A DNA stretch of 14,550 nt from an uncultured Veillonellaceae bacterium (GCA_900556745.1 USPU01000016.1:1-14550), one strand, 5' to 3'. Shown: positions 8,194-14,550, counted from the stretch's first letter. Program-made: numbers and translations. Notes: generated by a model from the sequence alone, not told the origin.

Positions 8194-8822
8194 CGCTGAC
8201 CGCGGTCGGCGTTTTGCTGTGGCCCTGTCTCGCGGGACCCTGCATATGGCGTTGGGCGGAAGCGTATCGAAGGCGTTATGCCGCGGAGTGGGCCGAGCCT
8301 TTTACGCCGCGTCGCGGGTTAACGCGCGCGGAATGGGGCTTCAGTTTTTTAGCGGCGCTGAGCCTATTGCCCGGTCTGAATGCCGGGCGTTCGCTCATCG
8401 GCACGTTGGTACTGTGCGGACTGAGTTTGCTCGCCGCGCTTTGTGACGCGCGCTATGGCGTGCTGCCGAGGCGACTTTCACTTTTGCTTTTTCTGGCAGG
8501 CGTCGCGGAAAGCATCGTTGCGGGACATTTTCTGAGTGCATTGACGGCAAGCCTTTTAGCGGTTGTCGCGGCCGGCGTTTTATACGGACTCGCGCGCGGC
8601 GGCATGGGACAGGGCGACATTTGGTATTACGCGGCGCTCGCCGCTTGGTTGTCGCCGCTGCAAACGTTTTTACTGCTGTGGCTGGCGGCGCTCTTGGGGG
8701 CGTGCTTCGGCATCCTTTGCCGCGGATTTTCTTCCCGCCGTCAGGCAATTCCCTTCGGACCTTTTTTGACGTTGGCGGTCGGCTTAGCGACACCGGTAGG
8801 AAGTTGGCTGGGTTATGGATAA
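8190..8822 (+). CDS. pilD: Prepilin peptidase, A24 family (PilD-like), single-domain
   Basis: Polytopic aspartyl protease that removes the leader peptide of prepilins at the inner membrane. The 210-residue product carries the two catalytic Asp sites: D86 in A-A-L-C-D-A-R-Y-G-V-L-P and D143 in G-M-G-Q-G-D (GxGD type), plus P-F-G-P-F-L (188-193), a typical A24 feature. Several hydrophobic segments cover residues about 50-85, 96-135, 146-175 and 190-208. The usual N-terminal domain with paired CxxC motifs, present in bifunctional PilD that also N-methylates pilins, is absent; only about 50 unrelated residues precede the first membrane block. The residue after GxGD is I-W rather than the frequent V-K. 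The ATG overlaps the pilin stop. Identity is good; methylation activity should not be assumed. Confidence 0.88.
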   Translation: MTLTAVGVLLWPCLAGPCIWRWAEAYRRRYAAEWAEPFTPRRGLTRAEWGFSFLAALSLLPGLNAGRSLIGTLVLCGLSLLAALCDARYGVLPRRLSLLLFLAGVAESIVAGHFLSALTASLLAVVAAGVLYGLARGGMGQGDIWYYAALAAWLSPLQTFLLLWLAALLGACFGILCRGFSSRRQAIPFGPFLTLAVGLATPVGSWLGYG

Positions 8823-9279
8823 ACAATCAAATCGCGGTTATTTGCTCTGGGAAATGCTGGTGGCGATCGCTTTAGTGGGGACCTTTACCGCCTGGTCCGC
8901 CGTAGAGTATGCGGCGTTTCAGGATCGGCAGGCTTTATTGCGAGCGACCTCGGCGCTTTGCGCCGCTATCCATCAGACGCAAGCGCTCGCGCAACAAAAC
9001 CGCGGCGCGCAAAGCAATATGCCGACCCTGCATCTCAATGTCGATCATCGCCCGGCGACATACTACGTAACGGCGCAAAATAAGCGTATCGGTCAACGCG
9101 CCGTCTTGCCGGAGGGGATTTCATTCAGCGCGGGGCAATCCAAGCTGGTCCAGTTTCAAAGCAACGGCCGACCGATGCAAAGTTACCGCGGAAACTACCA
9201 AATCGTTTTGGAAAATCGTCATCATGAACGTAAAAAAATTATCATCAGCGCACAGACAGGGCGGGTACGCGTGCAATGA
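8815..9279 (+). CDS. Minor pseudopilin, GspH/FimT-like
   Basis: A 154-residue protein with a short leader (M-D-K-Q-S-N-R-G), probable cleavage after Gly8, and a mature start of Y-L-L-W-E-M-L-V-A-I-A-L, giving Glu at +5 but Tyr at +1 and Trp at +4. One hydrophobic helix of about 20 residues is followed by S-A-L-C-A-A-I-H-Q-T-Q-A-L-A-Q-Q-N, the pattern seen after the helix in GspH/FimT pseudopilins, and then a beta-rich globular part. No enzymatic motif is visible. The ATG has AGGAAG 11 bases upstream (8798-8803) and overlaps the peptidase stop by 8 bases. Its position (first of four minor subunits) matches the H-I-J-K order of type II secretion operons. The subtype is inferred from length, helix pattern and order. 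Confidence 0.8.
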   Translation: MDKQSNRGYLLWEMLVAIALVGTFTAWSAVEYAAFQDRQALLRATSALCAAIHQTQALAQQNRGAQSNMPTLHLNVDHRPATYYVTAQNKRIGQRAVLPEGISFSAGQSKLVQFQSNGRPMQSYRGNYQIVLENRHHERKKIIISAQTGRVRVQ

Positions 9280-9647
9280 AAACAAAATCGCGAGGCTTTA
9301 TTTTTCCGGAAGTTCTTTTCTTAATTCTGATTATGACGGTGGTCGGCGGAACGCTCGCCGCCACCGTTTTGGGCGCGGTGCATAACGCGGCCGACGGTCG
9401 GGAGCAAACGGAGCGGGCGGCGCTGTTGCAGGAGGCGGCGGAAAAATTGAAATACGCCTACCTGGTCGACGGCGCGCCCGCCGGTTACAGCGTTACCGAA
9501 GAATACAATGCGCATCCCTTTACGATCGATGTCGTCGGTACAGAGGCGGCGGAGTCGGGCGTTTACGGTTATGAAATCACGGTCAGCGGTTCACGAGGCG
9601 CGGATGCGGTGACGCTTTGGCTGCCGCGAGGAAACACACATGCGTAA
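9276..9647 (+). CDS. Minor pseudopilin, GspI/PilV-like
   Basis: A 123-residue protein with leader M-K-T-K-S-R-G and mature start F-I-F-P-E-V-L-F-L-I-L-I-M, so the cleavage Gly, Phe +1 and Glu +5 are kept while positions +2 to +4 differ from T-L-I/L. A single hydrophobic helix precedes a small globular domain (about 85 residues) including A-A-E-K-L-K-Y-A-Y. Size and place in the operon fit GspI/PilV. No strong ribosome binding site is present; the ATGA overlap with the preceding gene suggests translational coupling. In T2SS the I-J-K proteins form the tip of the pseudopilus and start its assembly. The assignment to I rather than another minor class rests mainly on length and order. Confidence 0.75.
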   Translation: MKTKSRGFIFPEVLFLILIMTVVGGTLAATVLGAVHNAADGREQTERAALLQEAAEKLKYAYLVDGAPAGYSVTEEYNAHPFTIDVVGTEAAESGVYGYEITVSGSRGADAVTLWLPRGNTHA

Positions 9648-10161
9648 ACACGCTGGCTATATTCTTTGGGAGCTTTTGCTGGCCCTGTTGCTCTGCGGAC
9701 TGTTGAGCGCGGCATTGGCGCCGCGGGTGCGCGGCGTGTTGCAAACCTTTCAGCGACTTGGGACGGAACTTAAAATCAGCGAGGACAGCCGGTTCATTTT
9801 AGGAACGCTGGACAGCTATTTGTGGTCCGGCACGTCGCAAACAAGACCGGGACGAAAGAATCAATACGTTTTTGTGACGCCGAATCATTTGCGACACGCT
9901 TTTTACGCGAGCGGCGCGCTTTATCTGGAATTGAAAAACGGGCAGCGCCAGCCGATGACGGAAGCGGGCGACGGCACGGCCAACCGGCCGCGATTTCTTC
10001 CGGGAAAAGAAGACGGTGACAAAATGTTTGCGGTGGACGATCAAGGCCTTGTGACGGCGCAATTTACCTGGGTATACGGCGCGCGTCAACAGACGTACCG
10101 CACGGCGGTTTTGCCGTACGCGCAGTGGTACCGCGTGGGAGAGACCTATGTCGTGCGCTGA
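9640..10161 (+). CDS. Minor pseudopilin, GspJ/PilW-like
   Basis: A 173-residue protein with leader M-R-K-H-A-G and mature start Y-I-L-W-E-L-L-L-A-L-L-L, again Tyr at +1, Trp at +4 and Glu at +5. After the helix come T-F-Q-R-L-G-T-E-L-K and a larger, probably beta-rich domain with a Gly/Asp/Lys-rich loop at about residues 110-127. Length is the greatest of the four minor subunits, which fits GspJ/PilW. GAGGA (9628-9632) is well placed for the ATG at 9640, which overlaps the previous gene by 8 bases. No cysteines are available in the globular part for a disulphide. The specific subtype is inferred. Confidence 0.75.
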   Translation: MRKHAGYILWELLLALLLCGLLSAALAPRVRGVLQTFQRLGTELKISEDSRFILGTLDSYLWSGTSQTRPGRKNQYVFVTPNHLRHAFYASGALYLELKNGQRQPMTEAGDGTANRPRFLPGKEDGDKMFAVDDQGLVTAQFTWVYGARQQTYRTAVLPYAQWYRVGETYVVR

Positions 10162-10555
10162 ATCGCACCGCGGCAGCGTGCTCCTTTGGTGGTGCGTCGC
10201 GCTATGCGGACTGCTGACGCTTGCCGGGCTTGTGTTGCAGCAGGCATCTGCGGTGCGTACGGCGAGCGCGTATACCGTGACGGGCCTGCAAACTCGCTAC
10301 GTCGCGGAAAGCGGGCTGAACTGGGCACTCGGACGTTGCGCCGCTCAAGGACTGCCTGACAATGTGGTGACGAAAGAGCTGGCGGTTCGCGACGGCTATC
10401 AAAATCGCGTGACGGTGGATCCGCAGGGCACGCGGGCGACGATTACCAGCGTCGCCGTGCACGATGCGGAACGAATCATGCTTGTCATTAAAATTAACTG
10501 CGTACCGAAAGGAGAAGGCAAATGGGAAATTGGCGTCAGCGAATGCAGAAGCTGA
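10148..10555 (+). CDS. Minor pilin-like protein, PilX/GspK N-terminal type
   Basis: A 135-residue protein with leader M-S-C-A-E-S-H-R-G and then S-V-L-L-W-W-C-V-A-L. There is no Glu at +5 (Trp instead), as GspK/PilX-type tip proteins also lack it. The helix is followed by Y-V-A-E-S-G-L-N-W-A-L, matching the A-x-E-S/A-G-L-x-x-A segment that is typical of PilX and GspK N-terminal domains. It is far shorter than GspK (about 300 residues) and lacks its insert domain, so PilX is the closer comparison. GGGAGAG (about 10138-10144) precedes the ATG. It overlaps the previous gene by 14 bases and the next by 34. It probably sits at the filament tip with the I- and J-like proteins. Confidence 0.72.
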   Translation: MSCAESHRGSVLLWWCVALCGLLTLAGLVLQQASAVRTASAYTVTGLQTRYVAESGLNWALGRCAAQGLPDNVVTKELAVRDGYQNRVTVDPQGTRATITSVAVHDAERIMLVIKINCVPKGEGKWEIGVSECRS

Positions 10556-11844
10556 CCGGCGCGGGTAAACGAATATTTGCCTCCTCGCCGTTGCCATTTT
10601 TGGCATGGGAAGGTGACGGTTTATTGTGCGTGCGGGAAAAAGCCAGCGGACCGGCGCAGTGGATTTGGTTGCCGCATGCCGCCGATGACTTGGAGGAAAC
10701 GCGGCGAGCGCTGACGGAAACATGGCATGTGCCGCTGCATACGGTGGTGATGACGGCATCTCCCGCGGCGGTGCGGTATAAAACGGTGGCAATGGGAGCG
10801 CTCAATGAACGTGAGTTGCGAGAAATGCTGCGCTGGGAAGGCGAACGTTTCTTTCCGGATGTAGCGGTTCCATGGATCGGCACGCGTTCGGTTCCGTTGA
10901 CGGAGGAGCGCGTTCGTGTCCTGATGGCGGCGATGACGTCTGACGCGGCGCCCGACGAGCGCTTGGCGGCATTGGGCGTGGAACACGTGATCGTAGTTCC
11001 GGAAATCGTCGCGCTGGGGGAAGCGCTGGCGGACTCCGCGGGAACGGTTTACTGCGCCGCTTCCCAAATGGTGGCGGAGTATCACGAGCGCGTGTGGACG
11101 GATTGGCGTCCGAATACGATCGCCGCAACGCATTCCGACGCGTCCGCGCCTGAAGATGAAGCCATCTACGTGCATGGCGCGGGCGCGGCGAGTGATGTCG
11201 GCGCGACTCGACCTTGGCCCGCGACCATTCCCGCGGAACTGCTCGGGGATACGCCTTCGCCATGGCGTGATGTCGCGTACCTGCCGGCAGCCGCCGCGCG
11301 AGCGGCGCAACGGCCGGAGAATGCCGCGCTTTGCCAAACGATTCGTTTAGAAAATCCCGCGCCGCACCTCGCGCCGTCTTGGTTTCGACTCGCGTTGGCG
11401 GGAAGCCTCTGTATTCTGGCGCTCACGTTCGGGTATGCGGTATTTCATTACACCATGTATCAAAAAGAAATGAGCGCGTTACAAAACGAAACGACGGTCG
11501 CTCAACTGTCGGCACTGCGCACGCAGGCAGCCGCGTATCAGACGGCGGTACACGATCGGCAAGAACATGAGCGAACGCGCTTAACGGCAAGCAAACTGCT
11601 GCTCGTGATTTGCGACTCCTGTCCCGCCGATGTGACGCTGACGGAAATTCGCACAGAAAATGAGGACATTATTGTCACCGGAGATTTTCAGTCGGGCGCG
11701 CCCTTACATGATTGGAGTGAATATTTAAGCGCTCGTCTGGAACGACCGGTACGAAGTAAAATCGATCGTCATGTAGCGGCGGCGCATACTTTTACGCTGT
11801 GGCTGGGTCATGCGGAGGAGGAAGCTAATGCCATCCGTCACTAA
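10522..11844 (+). CDS. PilM-PilN-like fusion protein (GspL layout)
   Basis: A 440-residue bitopic membrane protein. The cytoplasmic part (1-285) resembles a reduced PilM/GspL actin-like domain: L-N-E-R-E-L-R-E-M-L-R-W-E-G-E-R-F-F-P (94-112) matches the PilM segment near L-P-x-x-E-L-x-x-A-I-x-x-E, and V-A-Y-L-P-A-A-A (251-258) resembles the end of that domain. A single membrane helix lies at 289-309, then a short coiled coil (315-355), then P-A-D-V-T-L-T-E-I-R ... I-I-V-T-G-D-F-Q-S (368-391), the ferredoxin-like core of PilN. In separate systems PilM recruits the ATPase and PilN-PilO bridge to the secretin. No clear ATP-binding loop of PilM is visible. AAAGGAG (10508-10514) fixes the start. 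The fusion call is inference from partial motifs. Confidence 0.75.
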   Translation: MGNWRQRMQKLTGAGKRIFASSPLPFLAWEGDGLLCVREKASGPAQWIWLPHAADDLEETRRALTETWHVPLHTVVMTASPAAVRYKTVAMGALNERELREMLRWEGERFFPDVAVPWIGTRSVPLTEERVRVLMAAMTSDAAPDERLAALGVEHVIVVPEIVALGEALADSAGTVYCAASQMVAEYHERVWTDWRPNTIAATHSDASAPEDEAIYVHGAGAASDVGATRPWPATIPAELLGDTPSPWRDVAYLPAAAARAAQRPENAALCQTIRLENPAPHLAPSWFRLALAGSLCILALTFGYAVFHYTMYQKEMSALQNETTVAQLSALRTQAAAYQTAVHDRQEHERTRLTASKLLLVICDSCPADVTLTEIRTENEDIIVTGDFQSGAPLHDWSEYLSARLERPVRSKIDRHVAAAHTFTLWLGHAEEEANAIRH

Positions 11845-12286
11845 ATATCCTTTGCTGCTGTTGGCGGTACTCTGGCTACTGACTGTCGGCGCGTTCGGCG
11901 GCGGATACCACTGGCAAACGCGGAGCGCGGACGCTATCCGAGCAGAAGCGGCGCAGGCGCATGAAATCGAACGACTGACAGCCCAGCTGGCACAACAGGA
12001 ACGATATCAAAAAGAAGCCGCGCGAATGATCGACTGGGAAGCGGACGCGATCCGGGCGCACGTGCAAATGGAAAGCAGCGAAGAGATTCCTTCTGCGGAC
12101 GAGACCAAGCAATGGAAGATGACATTGGTCGGCGATTATTTTAATTTGCTGGAACTATTTGCCGCATGGGAAGGCCACCCGCACGCGACGGAAATCACGC
12201 TGATGAAAATGGCGCCGCTCAGTCAATCGGTTTGTCGCGCGGAAATTCTCGTTCGTCAAACCGCACCCGTAAAAAACTCACATTGA
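11828..12286 (+). CDS. PilO/GspM-like alignment protein
   Basis: A 152-residue bitopic inner-membrane protein: a membrane helix at about 7-26, a coiled coil rich in Glu, Ala and Gln (about 33-70), and a C-terminal domain with M-T-L-V-G-D-Y-F-N-L-L-E-L-F-A-A-W-E, matching the G-x-Y-x-x-L-x-x-F core of PilO/GspM. PilO pairs with PilN in the periplasm. Start chosen at 11828 because GGAGGAGG (11814-11821) lies six bases upstream; an in-frame ATG at 11810 would put that site inside the gene and add basic residues. It overlaps the fusion gene by 17 bases and is the last of the run. No strong terminator follows and no secretin or pilotin gene comes after it. Confidence 0.8.
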   Translation: MPSVTKYPLLLLAVLWLLTVGAFGGGYHWQTRSADAIRAEAAQAHEIERLTAQLAQQERYQKEAARMIDWEADAIRAHVQMESSEEIPSADETKQWKMTLVGDYFNLLELFAAWEGHPHATEITLMKMAPLSQSVCRAEILVRQTAPVKNSH

Positions 12287-12328
12287 ACTCTTTAGGAAAA
12301 TTAAACGCAAGAAGTCAAATAGATGTAG

Positions 12329-12334
12329 TATAAT
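12329..12334 (+). promoter_or_regulatory. Possible -10 box upstream of the CDF transporter gene
   Basis: A perfect TATAAT lies in the 127-base gap between the PilO-like gene and the CDF frame. No good -35 box is found at 16-18 bases upstream, so the call is weak. Just after it, GTGG (12346-12349) and CCAC (12356-12359) could form a small hairpin followed by AT-rich sequence, too short to call a terminator. Confidence 0.35.
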
Positions 12335-12413
12335 ATAAGGACATGGTGGAAAATACCACTTATTTATATTAAACACTTGTGAACAGATTTTACGGGAAGG
12401 ATTTACACTATTT

Positions 12414-13356
12414 ATGGAAACGAGTTTAACGGCGGAACAACGTTACGCGACAGAGCAACGCTTACTTTGGCAGTCGGCGGGTCTGATGGGTCTGATTGCC
12501 GTCGCGGCGACCTGGTTCGGCCTGCTCACGAACTCGGATTTTCTCGTTTGTGGCAGTCATTATTAAGATTTTAATGATCATGACTTCGCGTCTGACAACG
12601 AGGGAATCGAGCAAAAAATTTCAATTCGGATATTGGCAGTTTGAACCGCTCGTGCTCGCGGCAGAAGGCGGCTTCACGCTGATCATTGTTGTCTACGCGT
12701 TTTTGAACGGCATGATCAGTCTTTTCAGCGGCGGCAATGAGATGAACTTCGGCTTGGCGATTATTTACGCTTTGACGTTCACGTTTGCCAACATGGGGTA
12801 TTATCTCTATGTGCATCGAGTAAATCGGAAACTGAAATCCAGCCTGATTCATTTTGACAATATGAGCTGGCTCGTCGATGCCTGTTTCGCCGCCAGTTTG
12901 TTTATCAGTTTCGGCTTGGCCTACCTGCTTGAACAAACATCGTATGCGCATTACGGGGTATACGTCGACCCGGTGATACTAATCATTTTGTCATTGACCA
13001 TGCTGCCGGTTGCGCTCAATATTCTGGGACCTGCGGTAAGGCAGGTACTCGGCATGGCGCCGGAGGGTTTGCATGAAAAAGTTCATGAAGTGATGGACGA
13101 TTTCATGGTCCGCTACCGTTTTAAGGACTACGTGAGTTCCGTGCAAAGGTACGGCAAAATCGTCTTTATTGATATCGATATTTTAATTCCGAAAAATTAC
13201 CCGATCCAGGAGGTGGGAGATCTCGACCGTATTCGTGATGAGATTGATAAGGCCCTGGGCGGTAAATCGGTACGCAAGTGGCTGACCATTACCTTTACTA
13301 CCAGCCGTCGTTGGATGGCGCAAGATTATGAGCTGTTGGAGGAGGAAGACGAATGA
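12414..13356 (+). pseudogene. Cation diffusion facilitator (CDF) transporter, frameshifted
   Basis: CDF proteins export divalent metals (Zn, Fe, Mn, Co) in exchange for protons. The gene starts at ATG 12414 (GGGAAGG at 12394-12400) and encodes M-E-T-S-L-T-A-E-Q ... T-W-F-G-L-L-T-N-S-D in one frame, which stops at TAA 12564-12566 after 50 codons. Homology continues in the +1 frame from about 12538 as I-F-S-F-V-A-V-I-I-K. The rest carries F-Q-F-G-Y-W-Q-F-E-P-L, the CDF hallmark after TM2, further membrane segments, and a cytoplasmic C-terminal domain (about 13060-13340) with V-F-I-D-I-D-I-L-I. The break removes or scrambles the start of TM2, where a metal-binding Asp is normally found. Either a small deletion (about 20 bases) or a 1-base error would explain it. 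Starts proposed at 12496 give a non-homologous N-terminus. The downstream gene overlaps as ATGA. Confidence 0.82.
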
Positions 13357-14420
13357 GTACTGTACCGTTTCGCGATATCCTGCTCGCTGGCGCCGCCGGA
13401 GATGCGATTGGCTACGTTGTTGAATTTGACGACGTGGAAACGATCAAAGAAAACTACGGTCCGCACGGTTTGCGCGGTCCTTTGAGCTTAGACGGCTCGG
13501 GTGAATGGTTGATTTCTGACGACACGCAGATGACGCTTTTTACCATTGATGGCATCTTCTGGTCGCGGCAGCGCGGGGATGCTTTGACGAAAGGTCTCTA
13601 CCGTTCGTACATGCGCTGGTACTACATGCAAACGGGAGAAGAACCTCGGCGCGGGCAAAAAAGCTGGCTCAAAAAACAACCTTACGAAACGACGTATAAT
13701 TTAGCGAAAGATCATCGTTTGCAAGAGCGGCGTCATCCCGGTATGACCTGCCTTACGGCATTGCGTGATCCGGCGGACCGCAGCATGACGCAGCCGCTTA
13801 ACGACAGCAAGGGCTGCGGCGGTATCATGCGTGTGGCGCCGATCGGTTTATATTTTCACGGCGATCCGGAAGCCGCTTATGAGAACGGCTGCGCTTGCGC
13901 CGCGATTACCCACTCGCATCCGTCGGGATATATCGCCGCCGGCGCGATGGCGTCGTATCTGGCCTTGCTTTGCGACGGACACACATTGCGGCAGGCGGGA
14001 AAAGTCGTCAAGGAAATATTGCGCGTAAAAGAAAACGCAGATGAAGTATATGACGCTATCGTGGCCGCAGAAAAAGCAGCGGCTAACGTACCTGCATTGC
14101 GTAAAAAAGCCGGAGCCGATGATTGGTGGTACTATTTGCCGGGGCTGGAAGCACTCGGCGAAGGTTTCGTGGCCGAAGAAACCTTGGCGATTGCATTGTA
14201 TTGCGCGTTGGCCTATTCCGGTTCGCGATACGCCGTGTTGGCGGCGCTGAATCACGGCGGTGATTCGGATTCAACGGCCGGCATTTGCGCGCAATTGGTT
14301 ACAGCGGAAGCTCGGCGTAATCGGATTCCGGAAGAATGGTTGGAGCATTTGGAATGTCGTGATATTATCATCGACATGGCCGATCGACTGGAAAAAATAA
14401 GTTTTGAAGAAAAGGCTTGA
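13353..14420 (+). CDS. ADP-ribosylglycohydrolase (DraG/ARH family)
   Basis: Predicted cytoplasmic Mg-dependent hydrolase that removes ADP-ribose from protein, nucleic acid or small molecules. The 355-residue product has all family landmarks: G-A-A-G-D-A-I-G (13-20), S-D-D-T-Q-M-T (55-61, metal ligands), N-D-S-K-G-C-G-G-I-M-R-V-A-P-I-G (about 149-164), T-H-S-H-P-S-G-Y in the middle, and N-H-G-G-D-S-D-S-T-A-G (300-310) with metal-binding Asp304 and Asp306. Length fits. The ATG overlaps the CDF frame stop, with GGAGGAAG upstream, so it is probably co-transcribed with the transporter. There is no nitrogenase gene or ADP-ribosyltransferase in the window, so the target is unknown. The stop codon TGA (14418-14420) is part of the -35 box of the next promoter. 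Confidence 0.95.
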   Translation: MSTVPFRDILLAGAAGDAIGYVVEFDDVETIKENYGPHGLRGPLSLDGSGEWLISDDTQMTLFTIDGIFWSRQRGDALTKGLYRSYMRWYYMQTGEEPRRGQKSWLKKQPYETTYNLAKDHRLQERRHPGMTCLTALRDPADRSMTQPLNDSKGCGGIMRVAPIGLYFHGDPEAAYENGCACAAITHSHPSGYIAAGAMASYLALLCDGHTLRQAGKVVKEILRVKENADEVYDAIVAAEKAAANVPALRKKAGADDWWYYLPGLEALGEGFVAEETLAIALYCALAYSGSRYAVLAALNHGGDSDSTAGICAQLVTAEARRNRIPEEWLEHLECRDIIIDMADRLEKISFEEKA

Positions 14421-14445
14421 CACCGGAAAAAAGAGATGCTATTAT
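14417..14445 (+). promoter_or_regulatory. Strong promoter of the downstream rRNA operon
   Basis: TTGACA (14417-14422) and TATTAT (14440-14445) are separated by 17 bases, close to the sigma-A ideal; a TATAAT overlaps at 14443-14448. An A/T-rich stretch just upstream (about 14391-14413), inside the 3' end of the hydrolase gene, could act as an UP element. The downstream sequence matches a pre-16S leader, so the target is inferred to be an rRNA operon. Confidence 0.85.
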
Positions 14446-14451
14446 AATCAA

Positions 14452-14550
14452 GTCGCATGAAGCGACGCGGTTCTTTGAAAACTGAACAATGCAGTGAATT
14501 AACGCCAATGTGCGGGTCTGATATACAGACCCGAGTCAATTACAAAAAGT
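14452..14550 (+). promoter_or_regulatory. Pre-16S rRNA leader with boxA-like element and hairpins
   Basis: GGTTCTTTGAAAACT (14469-14483) matches the boxA-like antitermination element and the well-known start of Firmicutes 16S leaders (TTTGAAAACTGAACA). A small stem GTCGC/GCGAC (14452-14456 and 14462-14466) lies before it. Further on, CGGGTCTG (14513-14520) and CAGACCCG (14526-14533) form a perfect 8-bp stem with an ATATA loop; no T-run follows, so it is not a terminator. The 16S gene itself is not reached before the window ends. Confidence 0.8.

Noticed and set aside
10202..10792. Minus-strand 196-codon frame opposite the PilX-like gene
   Set aside because: Antisense of two real overlapping genes; Arg/Pro/Ala-rich composition and no recognisable domain.
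10621..11337. Long (238-codon) minus-strand open frame opposite the PilM-PilN-like gene
   Set aside because: Its product is dominated by Arg and His, typical of the antisense of a GC-rich gene, and the plus-strand gene has clear motifs and a ribosome binding site.
12496..12537. Start at 12496 for an intact 286-residue CDF protein
   Set aside because: The first dozen or so residues in that frame do not resemble a CDF, while the other frame upstream encodes a plausible TM1 from an ATG at 12414; a frameshifted gene explains both.
14513..14533. Terminator of the hydrolase gene
   Set aside because: No T-run follows the stem and it lies downstream of a strong promoter and a boxA-like element, so it belongs to the rRNA leader.

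Overview
The window looks like chromosomal DNA from a diderm Firmicute, most likely in the Negativicutes (Veillonella/Megasphaera-like). The evidence is indirect. It has a Firmicutes-style pre-16S leader (TTCTTTGAAAACTGAAC), TTG starts with strong AGGAGG-type ribosome binding sites, separate secD and secF genes, and a type IV pilus/type II secretion-like operon with PilN- and PilO-like parts, which are normally found in cells with an outer membrane. The sequence is GC-rich. The left end is an inverted fold-back inside tgt and the right end stops in the leader of an rRNA operon, so the window may be a whole draft contig broken at a hairpin and at a ribosomal repeat (inference).

Left region (1-4177): a housekeeping block of tgt (5' truncated), yajC, a 5-formyltetrahydrofolate cyclo-ligase, secD and secF, ending in a clear intrinsic terminator. 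YajC, SecD and SecF form the accessory complex of the Sec translocon. The folate gene sits inside this block and overlaps the end of yajC.

Middle region (4384-12286): after a 319-base gap with a second hairpin and a sigma-A-like promoter, eleven tightly packed, mostly overlapping genes run in one direction. They encode a PilB/GspE/ComGA-like assembly ATPase, a PilT-like retraction ATPase, a PilC/GspF platform protein, a GspG-like pilin, a prepilin peptidase, four minor (pseudo)pilin-like proteins of H, I, J and K/PilX type, a PilM-PilN-like fusion (GspL layout) and a PilO/GspM-like protein. Together this is a nearly complete type IV filament machine. No secretin (PilQ/GspD), GspC or PilP is present here. 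Several prepilin signals are atypical, with Tyr and Trp in the first residues of the mature protein.

Right region (12287-14550): a cation diffusion facilitator (CDF) transporter gene is split by a frameshift at about 12537-12560, where the second membrane segment should begin. Its reading frame overlaps (ATGA) an intact ADP-ribosylglycohydrolase (DraG/ARH family) gene. The stop codon of that gene lies inside the -35 box of a strong promoter, followed by a boxA-like element and an 8-bp hairpin, which is the leader of an rRNA operon whose 16S gene would begin just outside the window.
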